64,000 bases of DNA from Icerya purchasi (lineage: Eukaryota; Arthropoda; Insecta; Hemiptera; Monophlebidae). The stretch lies in NCBI GenBank assembly GCA_039619475.1, contig CM077116.1:4278001-4342000 (forward strand), read 5' to 3'. Below are positions 33,493-44,241 of this stretch, piece by piece (the first letter of the stretch is position 1; each line of letters starts with the position of its first letter). The notes beneath the pieces were generated by a model. The model had not been told where the DNA came from. It worked only from the letters and a program-made list of their open reading frames with translations, and did not search any database. The position numbers and the translations under genes are program-made.

Positions 33493-34763
33493 GTGCAAGC
33501 TGATTGTATGCAACAGTTTCCTATTTTAGATAATATTCCTACGCCGAACCAACCTCCGAACTCCATCGGGGATATTACTGAACCCGATAACAATGATAGC
33601 GACACATTAAGTGAGAGTAATCTAAGCGATGAATGGCAGAACCCGAAAAGGAAGGCCAAAAAACTATCTCATTTGCAATTCTATGTAGGAAACAACTACA
33701 GAAACAGTAATCGATTTAGTTGCTTGAGCAACCTCAATGATGACTGCACAGAAAATAAAGATACTACCGATCCGAAACAAACAATACCCCCACCTCTCGC
33801 ACTTTTCGTGCACGGAATTATAAATTTCGTGTCCATGATTTAAAAAATTGCTACAATACTAGGTAAACAAGATTTTGTTGCTAAAACCTTAAAGCAAAAC
33901 ACAGTAAAGGTCAACGTCGTCCAAACTTCTGACGATTAACGGAAACTCGCCTCCACATTCAAAAAAGAGGATGTTAATTATCACATATACCAACTAAAAC
34001 AGGAAAGGTCCTGCAAAGTTGTAACAAGACGTCACCACTCTTACCAGGACAAGGAAATTAAACAGACTCTTAAGGAAAAAGGGTTCGTTGTTCGAAATAT
34101 ATTAAATATTAGACATAAGATAACTAAAGAGCTTCTGCCCTTATACTTCGTTGACTTTAAATCCACGGACAACGTTAAAGAAATTTTTAATCTAACATAT
34201 TTACTTTACACGAAAATAAAGGTCGAAGCTCCTTATCCCAAGAAAACAATTCCATAGTGTCTGCGTTGTTAGTCTTGGGGACACACCAGAACTTTTTGTA
34301 ATCGACCATACAGGTGTGTTAAGTGTGGTGGTTACCACAAGTTCACAGAATGTAAAAAGGAACAATACGCTGCGCTAAAGTGCGCGTTGTGTAAAAGGCA
34401 CCATCCTTCCAATTACAAGGGATGTACAATCTATCAAAAATTATATGAATATTAATATAAAATTGGAAATAGCAATGTAAATAGGTTCGGATTTAAGAGT
34501 AACCAGCAACAGTATGGAAACCAACAGATAAAACTAGTGCTGATAACTCTAATATCAATACTAATGCTGAATATACAGCAAGTGTCAATTATAACAGGAA
34601 TTACGACAGTTCACCTAGTAAACATCGAGATAATAATTTCGATCTTTAAAATACGCTAAGAACCTTCTTAAATGAATTTAAAACAATGTTCAATCAGCTC
34701 TTGCAGCAGAATTCCATTGTTCTAAATCTGCTAACATCATTAACAAACAAATTAAGAGAATAA
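33493..34763 (+). pseudogene. Jockey copy 1 ORF1 (RNA-binding gag-like protein)
   Basis: Begins in an open 116-codon stretch with an acidic N-terminus (EPDNNDSDTLSESNLSDEW) and a basic patch (NPKRKAKKLS). After a stop at 33841 it continues through a central domain readable as YQLKQERSCKVVTRRHHSYQ and TLKEKGFVVRNILNI, then three CCHC knuckles at 34255-34430 (RC-x-S-x-GHTRTFC, RCVKCGGYHKFTECKK, KCALCKRHHPSNYKGC). It ends NSIVLNLLTSLTNKLRE at a TAA (34761-34763) that overlaps the ORF2 ATG. Stops at 33841, 33938, 34256 and 34453. It would coat element RNA and aid target-primed reverse transcription. Confidence 0.7.
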
Positions 34764-34765
34764 TG
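34761..34765 (+). promoter_or_regulatory. TAATG stop/start overlap between ORF1 and ORF2
   Basis: The ORF1 stop TAA and the ORF2 ATG share an A (TAATG). The ORF1 frame (…NKLRE stop) and the ORF2 frame (MASSLRSALWNANGALQK) are both confirmed by flanking similarity. Such an overlap is known to couple ORF2 translation by termination-reinitiation in the silkworm LINE SART1; here that role is inferred. Confidence 0.7.
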
Positions 34766-36440
34766 GCTTCGTCGTTGAGATCAGCTCTCTGGAATGCCAA
34801 TGGGGCTCTGCAAAAAATATGTGAGATCGAGCTGTTTTTAAATATTGAACAAATTAATTCTACTTCTTTCTGAGACCCACTTTACACAGAAATCATACTT
34901 CCATATTCCGAATTATCGCGCATACCAAACAATAAGACCTAATCACAAAGCTCATGGTGAAAGTGCAGTTATAATCAAGAATAGTATTAAACATTATGAG
35001 CTAGGTAAAATTTCTAGCATGGAAATGAAATCTATTGGTATTATGGTGTATTCTTTAAATGGAAAAATTTGTTACTGCCCACCAAACCGTACACTTGACG
35101 AACAAGAATTAAGGGAATATTTTCGGATCTTAGGTGACAGGTTCATTGTAGGCGGTGACTGGAACGCAAAGAATACACGCTGAGGATTAAGGTTCACCAA
35201 CACAAGAGATAGTCCATTGGGGAAAGTTATGCACATTGAAAACCTTGGGTGCTCGGCTACTGGCGAGCTAACATATTGGCCAACAGATATAAATAAAACT
35301 GACGCGATCGATTTTTTCATAACTAGGGGAATATCAATGTTTAACTGTAAGACTAACACGTACCGATCCAACGTATTATCCAAGATAGCTTTGAAGCTAA
35401 GGAAATATGTGTAGGTGTATTCCTGGACATAAAACAAGCTTTTGATAAAGTTTGGTACCATGGTCTACTATATAAAATTAAAAAAGTCTTCCCCATCCTT
35501 ATTATCTCCTAAAGTCTTACCTTGAGAACCGAACATATCAGATTAAATTCCAGAATGAACTATCTAACATCTATCCTATATCCGCTGGTGTACCTCAAAT
35601 TAGCGTATTGGGTCCAGTACTCTACCATATGTACACTGCAGACTTCCTTGACAGCGAGGATTTAACTATTGCTACATTTGCACATGATACTGCTCTTATT
35701 GCGGCAGATAAAGATGCTGGAATGGCGACAAATAAATTACAGCTGACGCTAGCAAAATCTGAAATGTGGTTAGATCGATGGCGGATTAAAGTTAATGAGA
35801 AAAGATGTACGCAGGTTACATCCACACTACGAAATGTTGTCTGCCCGCCAACTAAAATTAATGGCGAAACAATTACGATTAGGAATGAAGTAAAATACCT
35901 TGGGTTGCATTTGGACGGTAAATTAAGGTGGAATAAGCACGTCTCGCAAAAAAGAAAGCACTTGGATATAAAGCTGGGGTAACTCTACTGGTTTCTTGGT
36001 AAGCATTCCAGGTTGTCGGTCGAAAACAAATTATTAATATATAAAATAATATTAAAACCAGTATGGACATAAGGCCTGACTTTATGGGGTTGTGCTAAAA
36101 ATATCCATATCAATAAGGTACAACGTTTTCAAAATAAGGCCATTAGACTTATTGTGTCACCTCCTTGGTACGTCTCTACGGACACACTCCATAGGGACTT
36201 TAACATACTTTATGTAAAGGAAGAAATAAAATTTGCCGCCCAGCGGTATACTAGTCGCTTAGAATCCACCCTAACCCGTTGGCTATCAGTCTGCTTGACA
36301 ACAGACTAGAAATTCGACGGCTGGAGCGCTCTAGTTTTTGACTTCATTTAAAACTTGAATAGATGTTCCTGGAGAACACTGATAGTGTTGACCTCTTACG
36401 TGTTAATTTGCATTCCAGTACAATTGCTTGATGGTCTTTG
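34763..36440 (+). pseudogene. Jockey copy 1 ORF2 (endonuclease + partial RT)
   Basis: Endonuclease: MASSLRSALWNANG, then a 1-nt shift near 34850, LLLSETHFTQKSYF (catalytic Glu), HGESAVIIKN, and FIVGGDWNAKNT (catalytic Asp and Asn) followed by a stop. LTYWPTDINKTDAIDFF is the end of the domain. RT resumes at about 35412 with VFLDIKQAFDKVWYHGLL (motif A) and LGPVLYHMYTADFL (motif B region); motif C is TFAHDTALIAAD, FADD changed to FAHD, so the second catalytic Asp is lost. Thumb KYLGLHLDGKLRWNKHV and NKVQRFQNKAIRLIVSPPWYV follow. The ~1-kb gap between endonuclease and motif A removes the RT fingers. Confidence 0.7.
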
Positions 36441-36468
36441 GAGACCAGTTGTAATTAATATAAAGATT

Positions 36469-36471
36469 ATA

Positions 36472-36521
<50 letters not shown>
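36469..36521. repeat. (TG)n(TA)n microsatellite at the Jockey 3' end
   Basis: TGTGTGTG followed by about 41 bp of alternating TA (36481-36521), between the Jockey copy 1 3' UTR and its A-rich end. It probably grew from the element tail. Confidence 0.85.
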
Positions 36522-36525
<4 letters not shown>

Positions 36526-36545
36526 TAAATATAAAAAAAAAAACT

Positions 36546-38068
36546 GTTGAATTTGTATATTTGTGTATATTGCTAATTCTGTATGTTATCCCTTGAATAC
36601 ATAATTATTGTACTCTGATACATTTCCTTGTGTACACAATTTTTTAAATTTCATGAATAACAAAAAAAATGAATTATTTGTAAACAAAAAAAATTATCAC
36701 ATTGTACATTTCTCTCAATTACATAATTTGGTAAACTCGTTACATTAAAATGAAAATGTAATTAACGCATTGCTTATATTTCTGTTTTATCTATTTTTCT
36801 TTTACCGCTTTCGCTGTCAATTAAAACATAAAAATCTAGTTTCTGCCGCTTTTTTATGTTGCAATATTCATAATTAATGTTCTCGAATATCAAATTAGAG
36901 GTGTCATTTTTCAGAATTGTCTCATAACTCAACTCACTGTTCCCAGGCATATTCCTGATGTCTAAAATCGAGCATTGGTTATGAAATTTAAGAAAATAGA
37001 TGCGAGAGAAAGAAGCTGGCATTGATTCTCTTCATATTTATTAGACCCTTAAAAAAAATTGATTTTGCTACGATGCTTTTGTAAAAGAAAAACATTAATA
37101 ATTAACTCAAATCGTTTTTTGCATGATTTTTAAGCCACTAAAATTTGGAAAAAAACACTTTGTTGTTATGCAGCATAAATTTCTGAAGTTGATGTTCATA
37201 TACAATTACGAGTATAAACTATATAACCGGATTTTTTTTAGTAAACAATTACGTGTTTTTTTTGTTTTTTTTTTTTTTTTTTTTAATAAATTTCAATCAA
37301 ATTTTTAAAGGATAAACAAACTTAAATTTTTAATGGAATATTCAGAACAAATTAATTTATAACCAGTATGGTTGATAAAAGTAAATAGAGTGGTTTCATT
37401 TCATATGGCTCAGTCGAATATGTTCCCTGTAATCACTGTAACCAAAAACAAAAAAAGCGTAATAACTTCTGTGAGAGACAATAGTTAAAGTTTATTATTT
37501 TTAACTTAAGGTGAAAAATGGTAACAACTCATTTTTAAATAATAAATATTAAAAATCCACCGCTTTATTTCGCAGCAAAATCTCCATGATTCTTGATCGG
37601 CAAAGAATATCTACTTACATCACTTTTCTGTATATAACTCCCATGTTAGGGAGAGAAACTTCCAGTTTTTGAAATGATGAAGTAAATGCTATGTGAAAAC
37701 TACGGTAAACAATAATTTATGCTTCTGAATTACTGTCATTTTATTAGGTAATCCATAAGACCCGCCAAAAAAAAAAATACACGGCAATAGCAGCATAACG
37801 TCTTTTGTCCTTTCTTCAGACATTATTACACTTTTTCTTCCTTTTTTTCTATTCCTCCGGAAAAATGAAATACTGTCGTTGATAAGCTCATTAAGCGCTA
37901 AGTGATTATCAAATTGCTGCAAAACGTACGTGTTCAACAAAAGACTACAGTTTGCGGAACGAATTATGACCATTGTTTAAAATGTCCTTCTCAAGTACCA
38001 CATTTAATTATATTTGATATGTTTAAGAAGTTGTATACATCAGTAATTAATTAATATTTCGTTTTCAG
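36546..38068. other. AT-rich region, no gene seen
   Basis: ORFs at 36774-37022, 37123-37308 and 37689-37973 have no recognisable domain and low-complexity composition. A long T-run lies at 37260-37284. Confidence 0.35.
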
Positions 38069-38341
38069 ATTTTCCGATTGAAGACTGGAAACGGGCAGGA
38101 ACTTTGTAAAGAATTTTCATGTTTCTCGTTGACGGCAGTAAGAAGAAATCATTGTAAAAGTCACAAACATCACCACAAGTGTAACTGGTGCGAGCGTGAC
38201 TACATACATTACCATCCGTTTAACAATCCGAATCATCGACAATTTAAAAACCAATGTCCCTTTCAAGACTGTTTGCAGTATCATAAAGGTGATAACAAGA
38301 CAAACAGTGAACCGATTCTGCAGAAGCCGAAGACAGTTTAA
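38069..38341 (+). CDS. Candidate 3' exon encoding a Cys/His-rich tail
   Basis: The frame opens right after a good acceptor (polypyrimidine, TTTTCAG at 38062-38068) in phase 0 and runs 90 codons to a TAA at 38339-38341. It is rich in Cys and His and polar: CKEFSCFSLTAVRRNHC, then KSHKHHHKCNWCERDY, IHYHPFNNPNHRQ, CPFQDCLQYHKG. The regular Cys spacing (C-x-x-C pairs and single C every 7-14 residues) suggests a secreted disulfide-rich or metal-binding protein. I do not recognise the family. Base composition is less AT-rich than its flanks, which favours real coding sequence. No upstream exon or polyA signal was securely found. It could also be a chance ORF. Confidence 0.35.
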   Translation: MFRLKTGNGQELCKEFSCFSLTAVRRNHCKSHKHHHKCNWCERDYIHYHPFNNPNHRQFKNQCPFQDCLQYHKGDNKTNSEPILQKPKTV

Positions 38342-39299
38342 AATACATATAAATTAAGAAAGATGGTATTAAAAAACGTCAAATTTATATTTTTTTTATA
38401 TTTTCCTAGATAAAACTTATGCATATGTTTTAGTAAACCTTTTAACGTTTCATTAAGATTTCGCGCGTTCGACTGTTTTATAAAAAAAATATAAAATTAA
38501 TTATACGCGAGTGTTTAAATGTGATATTGGTAAATGAAATTAATCGAAATATAATAAGTATCCCATTAAAGTTTCAATTATGGCCAGTTTCTGTTAAGAA
38601 AAACATCAGTTTCCCTTTCTGAAGAAAAAAAATTGCTAAACCTTTAATTTTAATCAAAAGTATAATCGTTAAGATTCGCCTCGCTACCGGCCGTAATATT
38701 TTTTCTTGTTAAAATCTGAACCATGCTGCACAAGTTCAAAAATCATCAAGGGTTTTTTTATTCTAGAGGCAATCTCTTTGGTCCTGAAAAATTCAGACAT
38801 CTAATTATGAACAGTGTAATCCGCTGAATCGTGAGATTTAAATTTCCTATTTTTTACCGTTATATAAATGTTAAAATTTCGAGATTTACTTTCGTTTAAA
38901 ATGTACCTTTGAATATAAAACTACCCTATATTTTTTTTTAAATTTGTTTTTAATGTTTGCTTTAAGCAGCCTTTATTTAATTCTTATCAAAACAAAAAAT
39001 ACAAATTTTTATTACCAACATGTAGAAATAGATGTCGCGTATAGGTTTCGATGACGAGTTGTGCATTCTGTGTTTATCATACGTCCTAAAATATCTTATC
39101 TATCTATAAAACAGGCGGTACTTACACTAAAAATATCTGGGCGACAATTGCTTATCATAAATATTTATATTCTCACGGTTTTCGTTAAGATTCCGTTTCG
39201 GTCAATGAAACTCTCCCTTCTCTGTTTCTTTCTTATCTCACTTATTTTATCGTTTAAGCAATACTTGTTATCATGATCACACGTTACAACTGCTATATA
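38342..39299. other. AT-rich spacer, no gene seen
   Basis: The ORF at 39061-39276 is hydrophobic but has no motif. 39000-39420 probably includes the 5' UTR of Jockey copy 2. Confidence 0.35.
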
Positions 39300-39419
39300 C
39301 ACGCTGAAATTCATTTTCAATTTAGAAACGTTCACTGGCCCATTAATTTATCTCCAATTTACTTTACGCGGGCTATTTTTGATAACTATATCAACAAGAC
39401 ATTTCACACAGAAGAATAA

Positions 39420-40740
39420 ATGGATGTGGTTCCTTCTTTTAATATTACTGTTCAACAGTACCAACAGTGGCAGGAAAAGGCAAGAGCACCAAATGCCAGA
39501 TTACAGGCGCAAATTAATCCGCTGACAGAAACTGACAAAACGCTATTATTAAAAATTAAAAAATTAAAACAAAGAATTAATAATCTCGTCACGACAATAG
39601 TACAATCGATAACACTTGGGACTGGATTTTCAGAATATAGGGATATATTAAATGATGATAATCAAGATAATCCTGATATTAAAGAAAAGCACAGTGTCCT
39701 CAAAAAGGAACGTGCCTTTGAAAGTTACAATAAGCGGGATAAAAAATGTTACTTTATTTCCCAAAATAATTGACGAAAAGATTGGGAATGATAATTTCAT
39801 CTATAAAACTGTAAATAATGGCGATGTAATAATTTCCACCAAAACAACTGATGTATTTCGCAATATTGCTTCCATTATTAAATTAATGAACAAAGAATTC
39901 GAGTAGAATAAAAAACAACCACTCAATGGAGTCTCTGTTATTATACTTACAAAATGAAAACAGATAAAACATTTCATGTTGTTATTCGAGGGCTTCGCCC
40001 TACTATTGATAGACAAAAGTTAAAAACTGAATTAACAAACATGGGATGCAATGTTATCGATATTCTAAATATTACGAAGACGGTAAAACTACGTGATGGA
40101 AATAACAAAATTATTAGTACGAATAAGAAAACGTATTCCCTATTTTATGTTGCTTTAGAGCCGAAAGGTAATAATAAAAACATATACGAAAATGACTCAT
40201 CTTCCGTATATTTCTGTTAAAATTGAAGAACCCCATAAAAACTCGGCGATTCCACGATGTAAAAAGCGTCAAAGATGGAATTACATCAAACAGGGATACT
40301 TTCGTCCGGTCAGGTGCTTTAAATGTGCTCTAAATCACGAATCAGCAACATATTCGCTAAAAAAGTCTACAAAATTTAAATACATCGATTATGGCCTTAA
40401 TCGTACAGCAGAATATTACGGTTGTCAAGTTTATACTGAAGAAGTAAACATCTTTAATTGTACAACGAATGCAGCAGAAAAAAGTAGATTCACGTGAATA
40501 AGTAAGGAGTAATGTAACATATACTTTAGTAGCAAAATGCAAAAACTGATCAACAAAGTGTGCAACCCATAGTACCCAAAAAAGAAAAAACAAATAAAAA
40601 TCAACAGGCGAAACCATCACTTTCGGATATTATGCCAGCTCTGGATAATATAAAAAACGAAATAATTTCAATTCCTTAGCGACTCAGTAAGCTGGAAGGA
40701 GAGCAGCGCCAAAAACTCCATTTAAACGTAAAAGGAGATT
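39420..40740 (+). pseudogene. Jockey copy 2 ORF1
   Basis: Starts MDVVPSFNITVQQYQQWQEK at 39420 and has a predicted coiled coil in LLLKIKKLKQRINNLV. It passes through three frames: at about 39700 (KVTISGIKNVTLFP...), at 39954 (FHVVIRGLRPTIDRQKLKTE, an RRM-like HVVIRGL strand) and at 40192 (SVKIEEPHK). It then shows knuckles PRCKKRQRWNYIKQGYFRPV and RCFKCALNHESATYSL, with several expected Cys mutated to Tyr or Arg. The C-terminal region before 40740 is poorly preserved and contains stops (40498, 40678). RNA-binding nucleocapsid role by family. Confidence 0.65.
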
Positions 40741-40760
40741 GTAAAAGGTCTGAAAGCTCC

Positions 40761-41127
40761 TTGCCAATACTCACGTGGAACACGAACAGATTAAGAAATC
40801 AACTTTATGATTTAGAAACATTTCTTAATTTTTACAAGATTAGCATTGCGTTGATATCAGATTTCACTGTCATAAATTATCCTAAGATACAAAATGACAC
40901 TGTTTACCATACTTTCTATTCCAATGCACATGGAGGATCAGCTGTAATAATAAAGCACGATATATACGACATACTCTTGAAAAATAATTCTGAACATAAT
41001 ACACACACACTACATCTGTTGAGGAAAATCGAAATGGCACAATGGTGAAAATTGTTGCTGTTTATTTTCCACCCAAACATAATGTGGATGATTACAATGC
41101 CAAGGACGAAATTGGAGATCAAGACCA
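40761..41127 (+). pseudogene. Jockey copy 2 ORF2 endonuclease, N-terminal part
   Basis: LPILTWNTNRLRNQLYDLET (Jockey ILTWNANGL start; the Gly of NANGL is mutated), FYKISIALISDF (the expected SETH Glu position reads SDFT), YSNAHGGSAVIIKHDI, then after a frameshift KIVAVYFPPKHNVDDYNAKD. The domain is then cut by the RTE insertion. The catalytic Glu motif appears lost. Confidence 0.6.
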
Positions 41128-41499
41128 ATTATTATTATTGTTAGTAAAAATCTCCTGTGTGAGAAGTTGCAATCGGCATCCGATTAAACCATCTTATCCA
41201 TCCTATCTAACATCGTAATTCTTCTTCTGCCTCTTAATGCCTGCCTAGAACCTTTTTATTTTCCATTAGCAAAAACATCCTGTCGTAGACACTTTATTTT
41301 GGAGGAAACGGCGTTTATTCCCTTTAATCATTAGTAGCAAAATGCAATTCTTCCGTCCCATTCCCTTTAATACCTCCTCGTTCCTGATCTTCTCTGTCCA
41401 ATTTATTCTGTTCATTCTTTTGTATGTCTACATTTCAAAAGCATGAAGTATCCTTTCCGCATCCGCCGTCATTGTCCATATTTCGATGGCATACCTTGC

Positions 41500-42823
41500 T
41501 ATAGACCAGACATACCATTTCCGAATTTTCAGGCGAAATTCCATTTTCATTTTCCGATCTTTTAGAATTCTTTCCAAATTGTTAAATTCCATTTTTGCCA
41601 TACCTAATCTTGCCCTTATTTGTACATTCCCCGTGCTATCTTCAGGTATAACGACTCCAAGATATTATGTTTTGATACTTACTCTATCCGTACTCCATCC
41701 ACCTCGATACGCAGTGGTTTATTTTTTGCTCTGCTGATCTCCGGCGCTTTAGTTCTGTTTACGTTAATCTTCATCCCGTATTTTTCGCGTCATTATTCAA
41801 TTTGTTTATCATTATCTGCAATTGCTTTGGAGTTCCTGCAAGAAGTACACGATCATCTGCATAGCATATGCTGTTAATTTTTTCACCACTTACTCTGAAT
41901 CATTTGTTTTGAAAGAATTTGTTTTTTGTTATTTCTTCAGCATATGCGTTGTATAGTTTCGGAGGTAGTGGGCAGCTCTGCCTCATGACTTTTTTGATTT
42001 TGCACATTCTTTCTGTTGGGTGACCATTGACAATAATATTCGCATTTGTTGAATGTATACGTTGTATATTAGCTGTATATCCTCGGTTTCAATTCTAAAT
42101 CTCAGTATTTGTGAAATTTTGACATGCTCTACATGGCCGAAGGTCTTTCGTTGTATTAGTGTTTTATATAAAACTATCGCATCTCGTGTGTCTTTCCGAG
42201 CGATAAAGCCAAATTGTGTTTTACATAGTTGGCTGTCAATTTTTATTTTGATTTTTCTATTTAATATTTTTAGTAACATAATAAATATCTTTTTAAAAAC
42301 ACAGTTGTTTCCGAAAATTATTTATTATGAGTAATCACTGTGAAAGCTTTAAATATTTGATCTTTAGTAACAGTTTTGATGTATGACTCATTAATGCAAT
42401 CGTGCGGTACTCGGAACATTTTCGTGGATTCCTCTTTTTAGGTATGGCCACAAATGAAGAAATCTTCAAATCTGCTGGCAAGTATTCGGCTCTGTATATT
42501 TTGTTAATTAACCTCAGAAATTTTTCTTTGCTCTTTTTGGATGCATGCTTTATCAACTCTACATGAATTCCATCTGTCCTGGTTGCCTTTCGTTTTTTAA
42601 CTTTCCTGATTACGTATTTTAATTCTTCTTTTGTGATGTTCGACGATGTCCTTTGCTCTCGCCAATTCAGTTTAAATTTTTTCATACAGTTATCCCTGTT
42701 TGCATCTCCATATAGTTCGTCTATAAACAGCAGCCATTCTTTCTTTATTTCTTCTATTCTTGTACACATTTCACCTGCGTCATTTTTAAGCCTCATCATT
42801 TTGGGTCTTTTTCTTTTTCTCAA
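41500..42823 (-). pseudogene. RTE reverse transcriptase
   Basis: KFKLNWREQRTSSNITKEEL and KVKKRKATRTDGIHVELIKH (42335-42823; the KA-x-G-x-DGI block with Gly changed to Arg), SSFVAIPKKRNPRKCSEYRT and IALMSHTSKLLLKI, then LCKTQFGFIARKDTRDAIV (41983-42279; QFGFR-x-G-x-GTRDA block), a broken motif A, RQSCPLPPKLYNAYAE (motif B remnant, where RQGCPLSP is usual), and INSICYADDRVLLAGT at about 41810-41870 (YADD intact). The C-terminal MAYCYEIWT-like segment is near 41490. Frameshifts separate the blocks. Confidence 0.7.
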
Positions 42824-43156
42824 TGGTTTTTTTCTGCAGTTCTTTTCTCAAAATTCTCTGAAATTGTTCTATACTTCCAAGGACTTATGTTCAGCTTTCT
42901 GTTTTCCATTTAACTGGCATGTATACATTTTTTAATCCGAAGACGGCATCTCGCCGCTAACAACTGATTGTTCATATTACAATCTGCTGACGTTAGTGCA
43001 CAACAATTCAGGATCATGTTTTTGCATCTCGTACTCGCCATAATATAGTCTATTTGGTTTCGTACTCGGTCTCCTGGGCTTCGTCGTGTGTAAAGTTTCC
43101 TTGCATGATGTTGGAACCAAGTATTTCACGCTCCAAACTATTTTTCTCGGTGAATT

Positions 43157-43860
43157 CTACGAGTCTTGCGCCTCGTCATTTTGCGTACCTAGTCCGAAAA
43201 GTCCCACGCCACTGTTATTTCTCGTAGTGTTGCCCGCTTTCCCGTTGAAACCTCCCATTACAAACAAAGGGTTCCGTTTTCCTAGCTTCTTGATTGCTTT
43301 CTCTACATATTTATAAATTTTCTCCACTTCTTCATGTGCGCTTTCACTTGTTGGTACATGTGCTTGTATTATCAAAAGTGGTTTGAGATCTGCATTTATA
43401 TGTATCACCGCCAATACTAGTTCTGAGATTGTCAGAATTTCATCTATTCTTTTAATGAAGATTTTTTTTATTAATATTCCAAATCAATTCTTGTGATTTC
43501 CGCCTCCCGAATATACGTGTATAAATTTGTATTAGCCTTTGTTTATCCCGCCACTTCCGCACCATCTAACTTCACTTATACCGAAAGTGTCTATTTTTAA
43601 TCTCTTTGCTTTCAAAATTACATTTTCCAGTTTTCCAGTTTGATATAACGACCTGACGTTTAATATACCAATTTTTAGTTTTTCTTCGCGTCGCCGCTCT
43701 GATGTTTTACCTTCGCAGATTCTTACCGTCCCATTTGTGTTACAGAGGACTTGTATACAACTAGACGGAGATTTGATACCATTGGGTTTGATGTTCTTGG
43801 AAATAATACTGCGGTTGGTCTCCAATCCTCTTCCGTAGGCTTTTCTGTTGGGGGTGTGTT
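43157..43860 (-). pseudogene. RTE endonuclease domain
   Basis: LKIGILNVRSLYQTGKLENV, KRLKIDTFGISEVRWCGSGG (catalytic Glu in SEVRW), then after a broken stretch (43415-43530) AVIHINADLKPLLIIQAHVP and NPLFVMGGFNGKAGN (the usual GDFNAK has Asp changed to Gly). It ends GLGTQNDEAQ. This is the APE-type endonuclease that insect gene sets often label craniofacial development protein 2-like. The catalytic Asp is lost in GGFN. Confidence 0.7.
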
Positions 43861-44241
43861 CCCTTAGCCGAGGAGTTCCAGTTTTAGGGCGCCAAAAACT
43901 CGCCCGCCTATCTTAGATTGTCATTCGTTAGTCCGACTAGGGTACATGGTCACAGATGAGTTTCTAACAGTTCGCTGTTGTAAATGTGATGAAATGCTTT
44001 ACGGGATTTATTGGAAGGCACACGTTCAGCACGTGTACCCTCTCCATTTTACTGTGATCGATTTGTGTGAGTTCCAATTTAACTTTTTTGATCAGAACTG
44101 AGCCCGTCGAACAGGAAATTACCGCCTTGCACGATGTGGACGTATGAAACTCACATGGATGTTGTTTTGTTTCACTTTCTGTGAGCTAGCACATTATGAC
44201 AGTCGAGTAAGTACTTTTACAACAACCTATACCAGCAGGGC

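Larger units (their letters stand above)
33150..36535 (+). mobile_element. Jockey copy 1, internally deleted
   Basis: 5' UTR-like DNA, ORF1 (33493-34763), ORF2 (34763 to about 36440), 3' UTR and a tail that has become a (TG)(TA)n microsatellite followed by A-runs (36469-36545). The element keeps both ends of ORF2, but about 1 kb between endonuclease and RT motif A is missing (near 35350-35420), so it cannot be active. The 5' border is a guess; the first recognisable element sequence is ORF1. Same broad clade as the copies at 39.3-45.9 and 58.6-63.9 kb, but clearly a different subfamily by protein sequence. Confidence 0.7.
39300..41127 (+). mobile_element. Jockey copy 2, 5' part (ORF1 + start of ORF2)
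   Basis: The 5' half of a Jockey-type LINE whose 3' half continues at 44242-45885. It is separated by a complete nested RTE insertion that duplicated CAAGACCA at 41120-41127 and 44242-44249. Contains ORF1 and the first part of the ORF2 endonuclease. Decay is moderate: frames shift every few hundred bases. The 5' end is approximate. Confidence 0.7.
41128..44241 (-). mobile_element. Nested RTE-type LINE (3114 bp) inside Jockey copy 2
   Basis: A minus-strand RTE/BovB-like element. Its 3' end is a short ATT/AAT tandem tail (41128-41140 on the plus strand) that directly abuts the target duplication CAAGACCA (41120-41127 and 44242-44249). Such a simple-repeat tail in place of poly(A) is characteristic of RTE. 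The coding region runs from about 43860 (endonuclease) to about 41500 (RT end), with a 5' UTR of about 350 bp. It appears full length but broken by stops. It must be younger than the Jockey copy it splits. Confidence 0.8.

Noticed and set aside
35072..35461. 129-codon minus-strand ORF
   Set aside because: Antisense to the Jockey copy 1 endonuclease/RT.
37260..37284. Long T-run as a poly(A) tail of a minus-strand retrocopy
   Set aside because: No coding or repeat similarity next to it on the minus strand.
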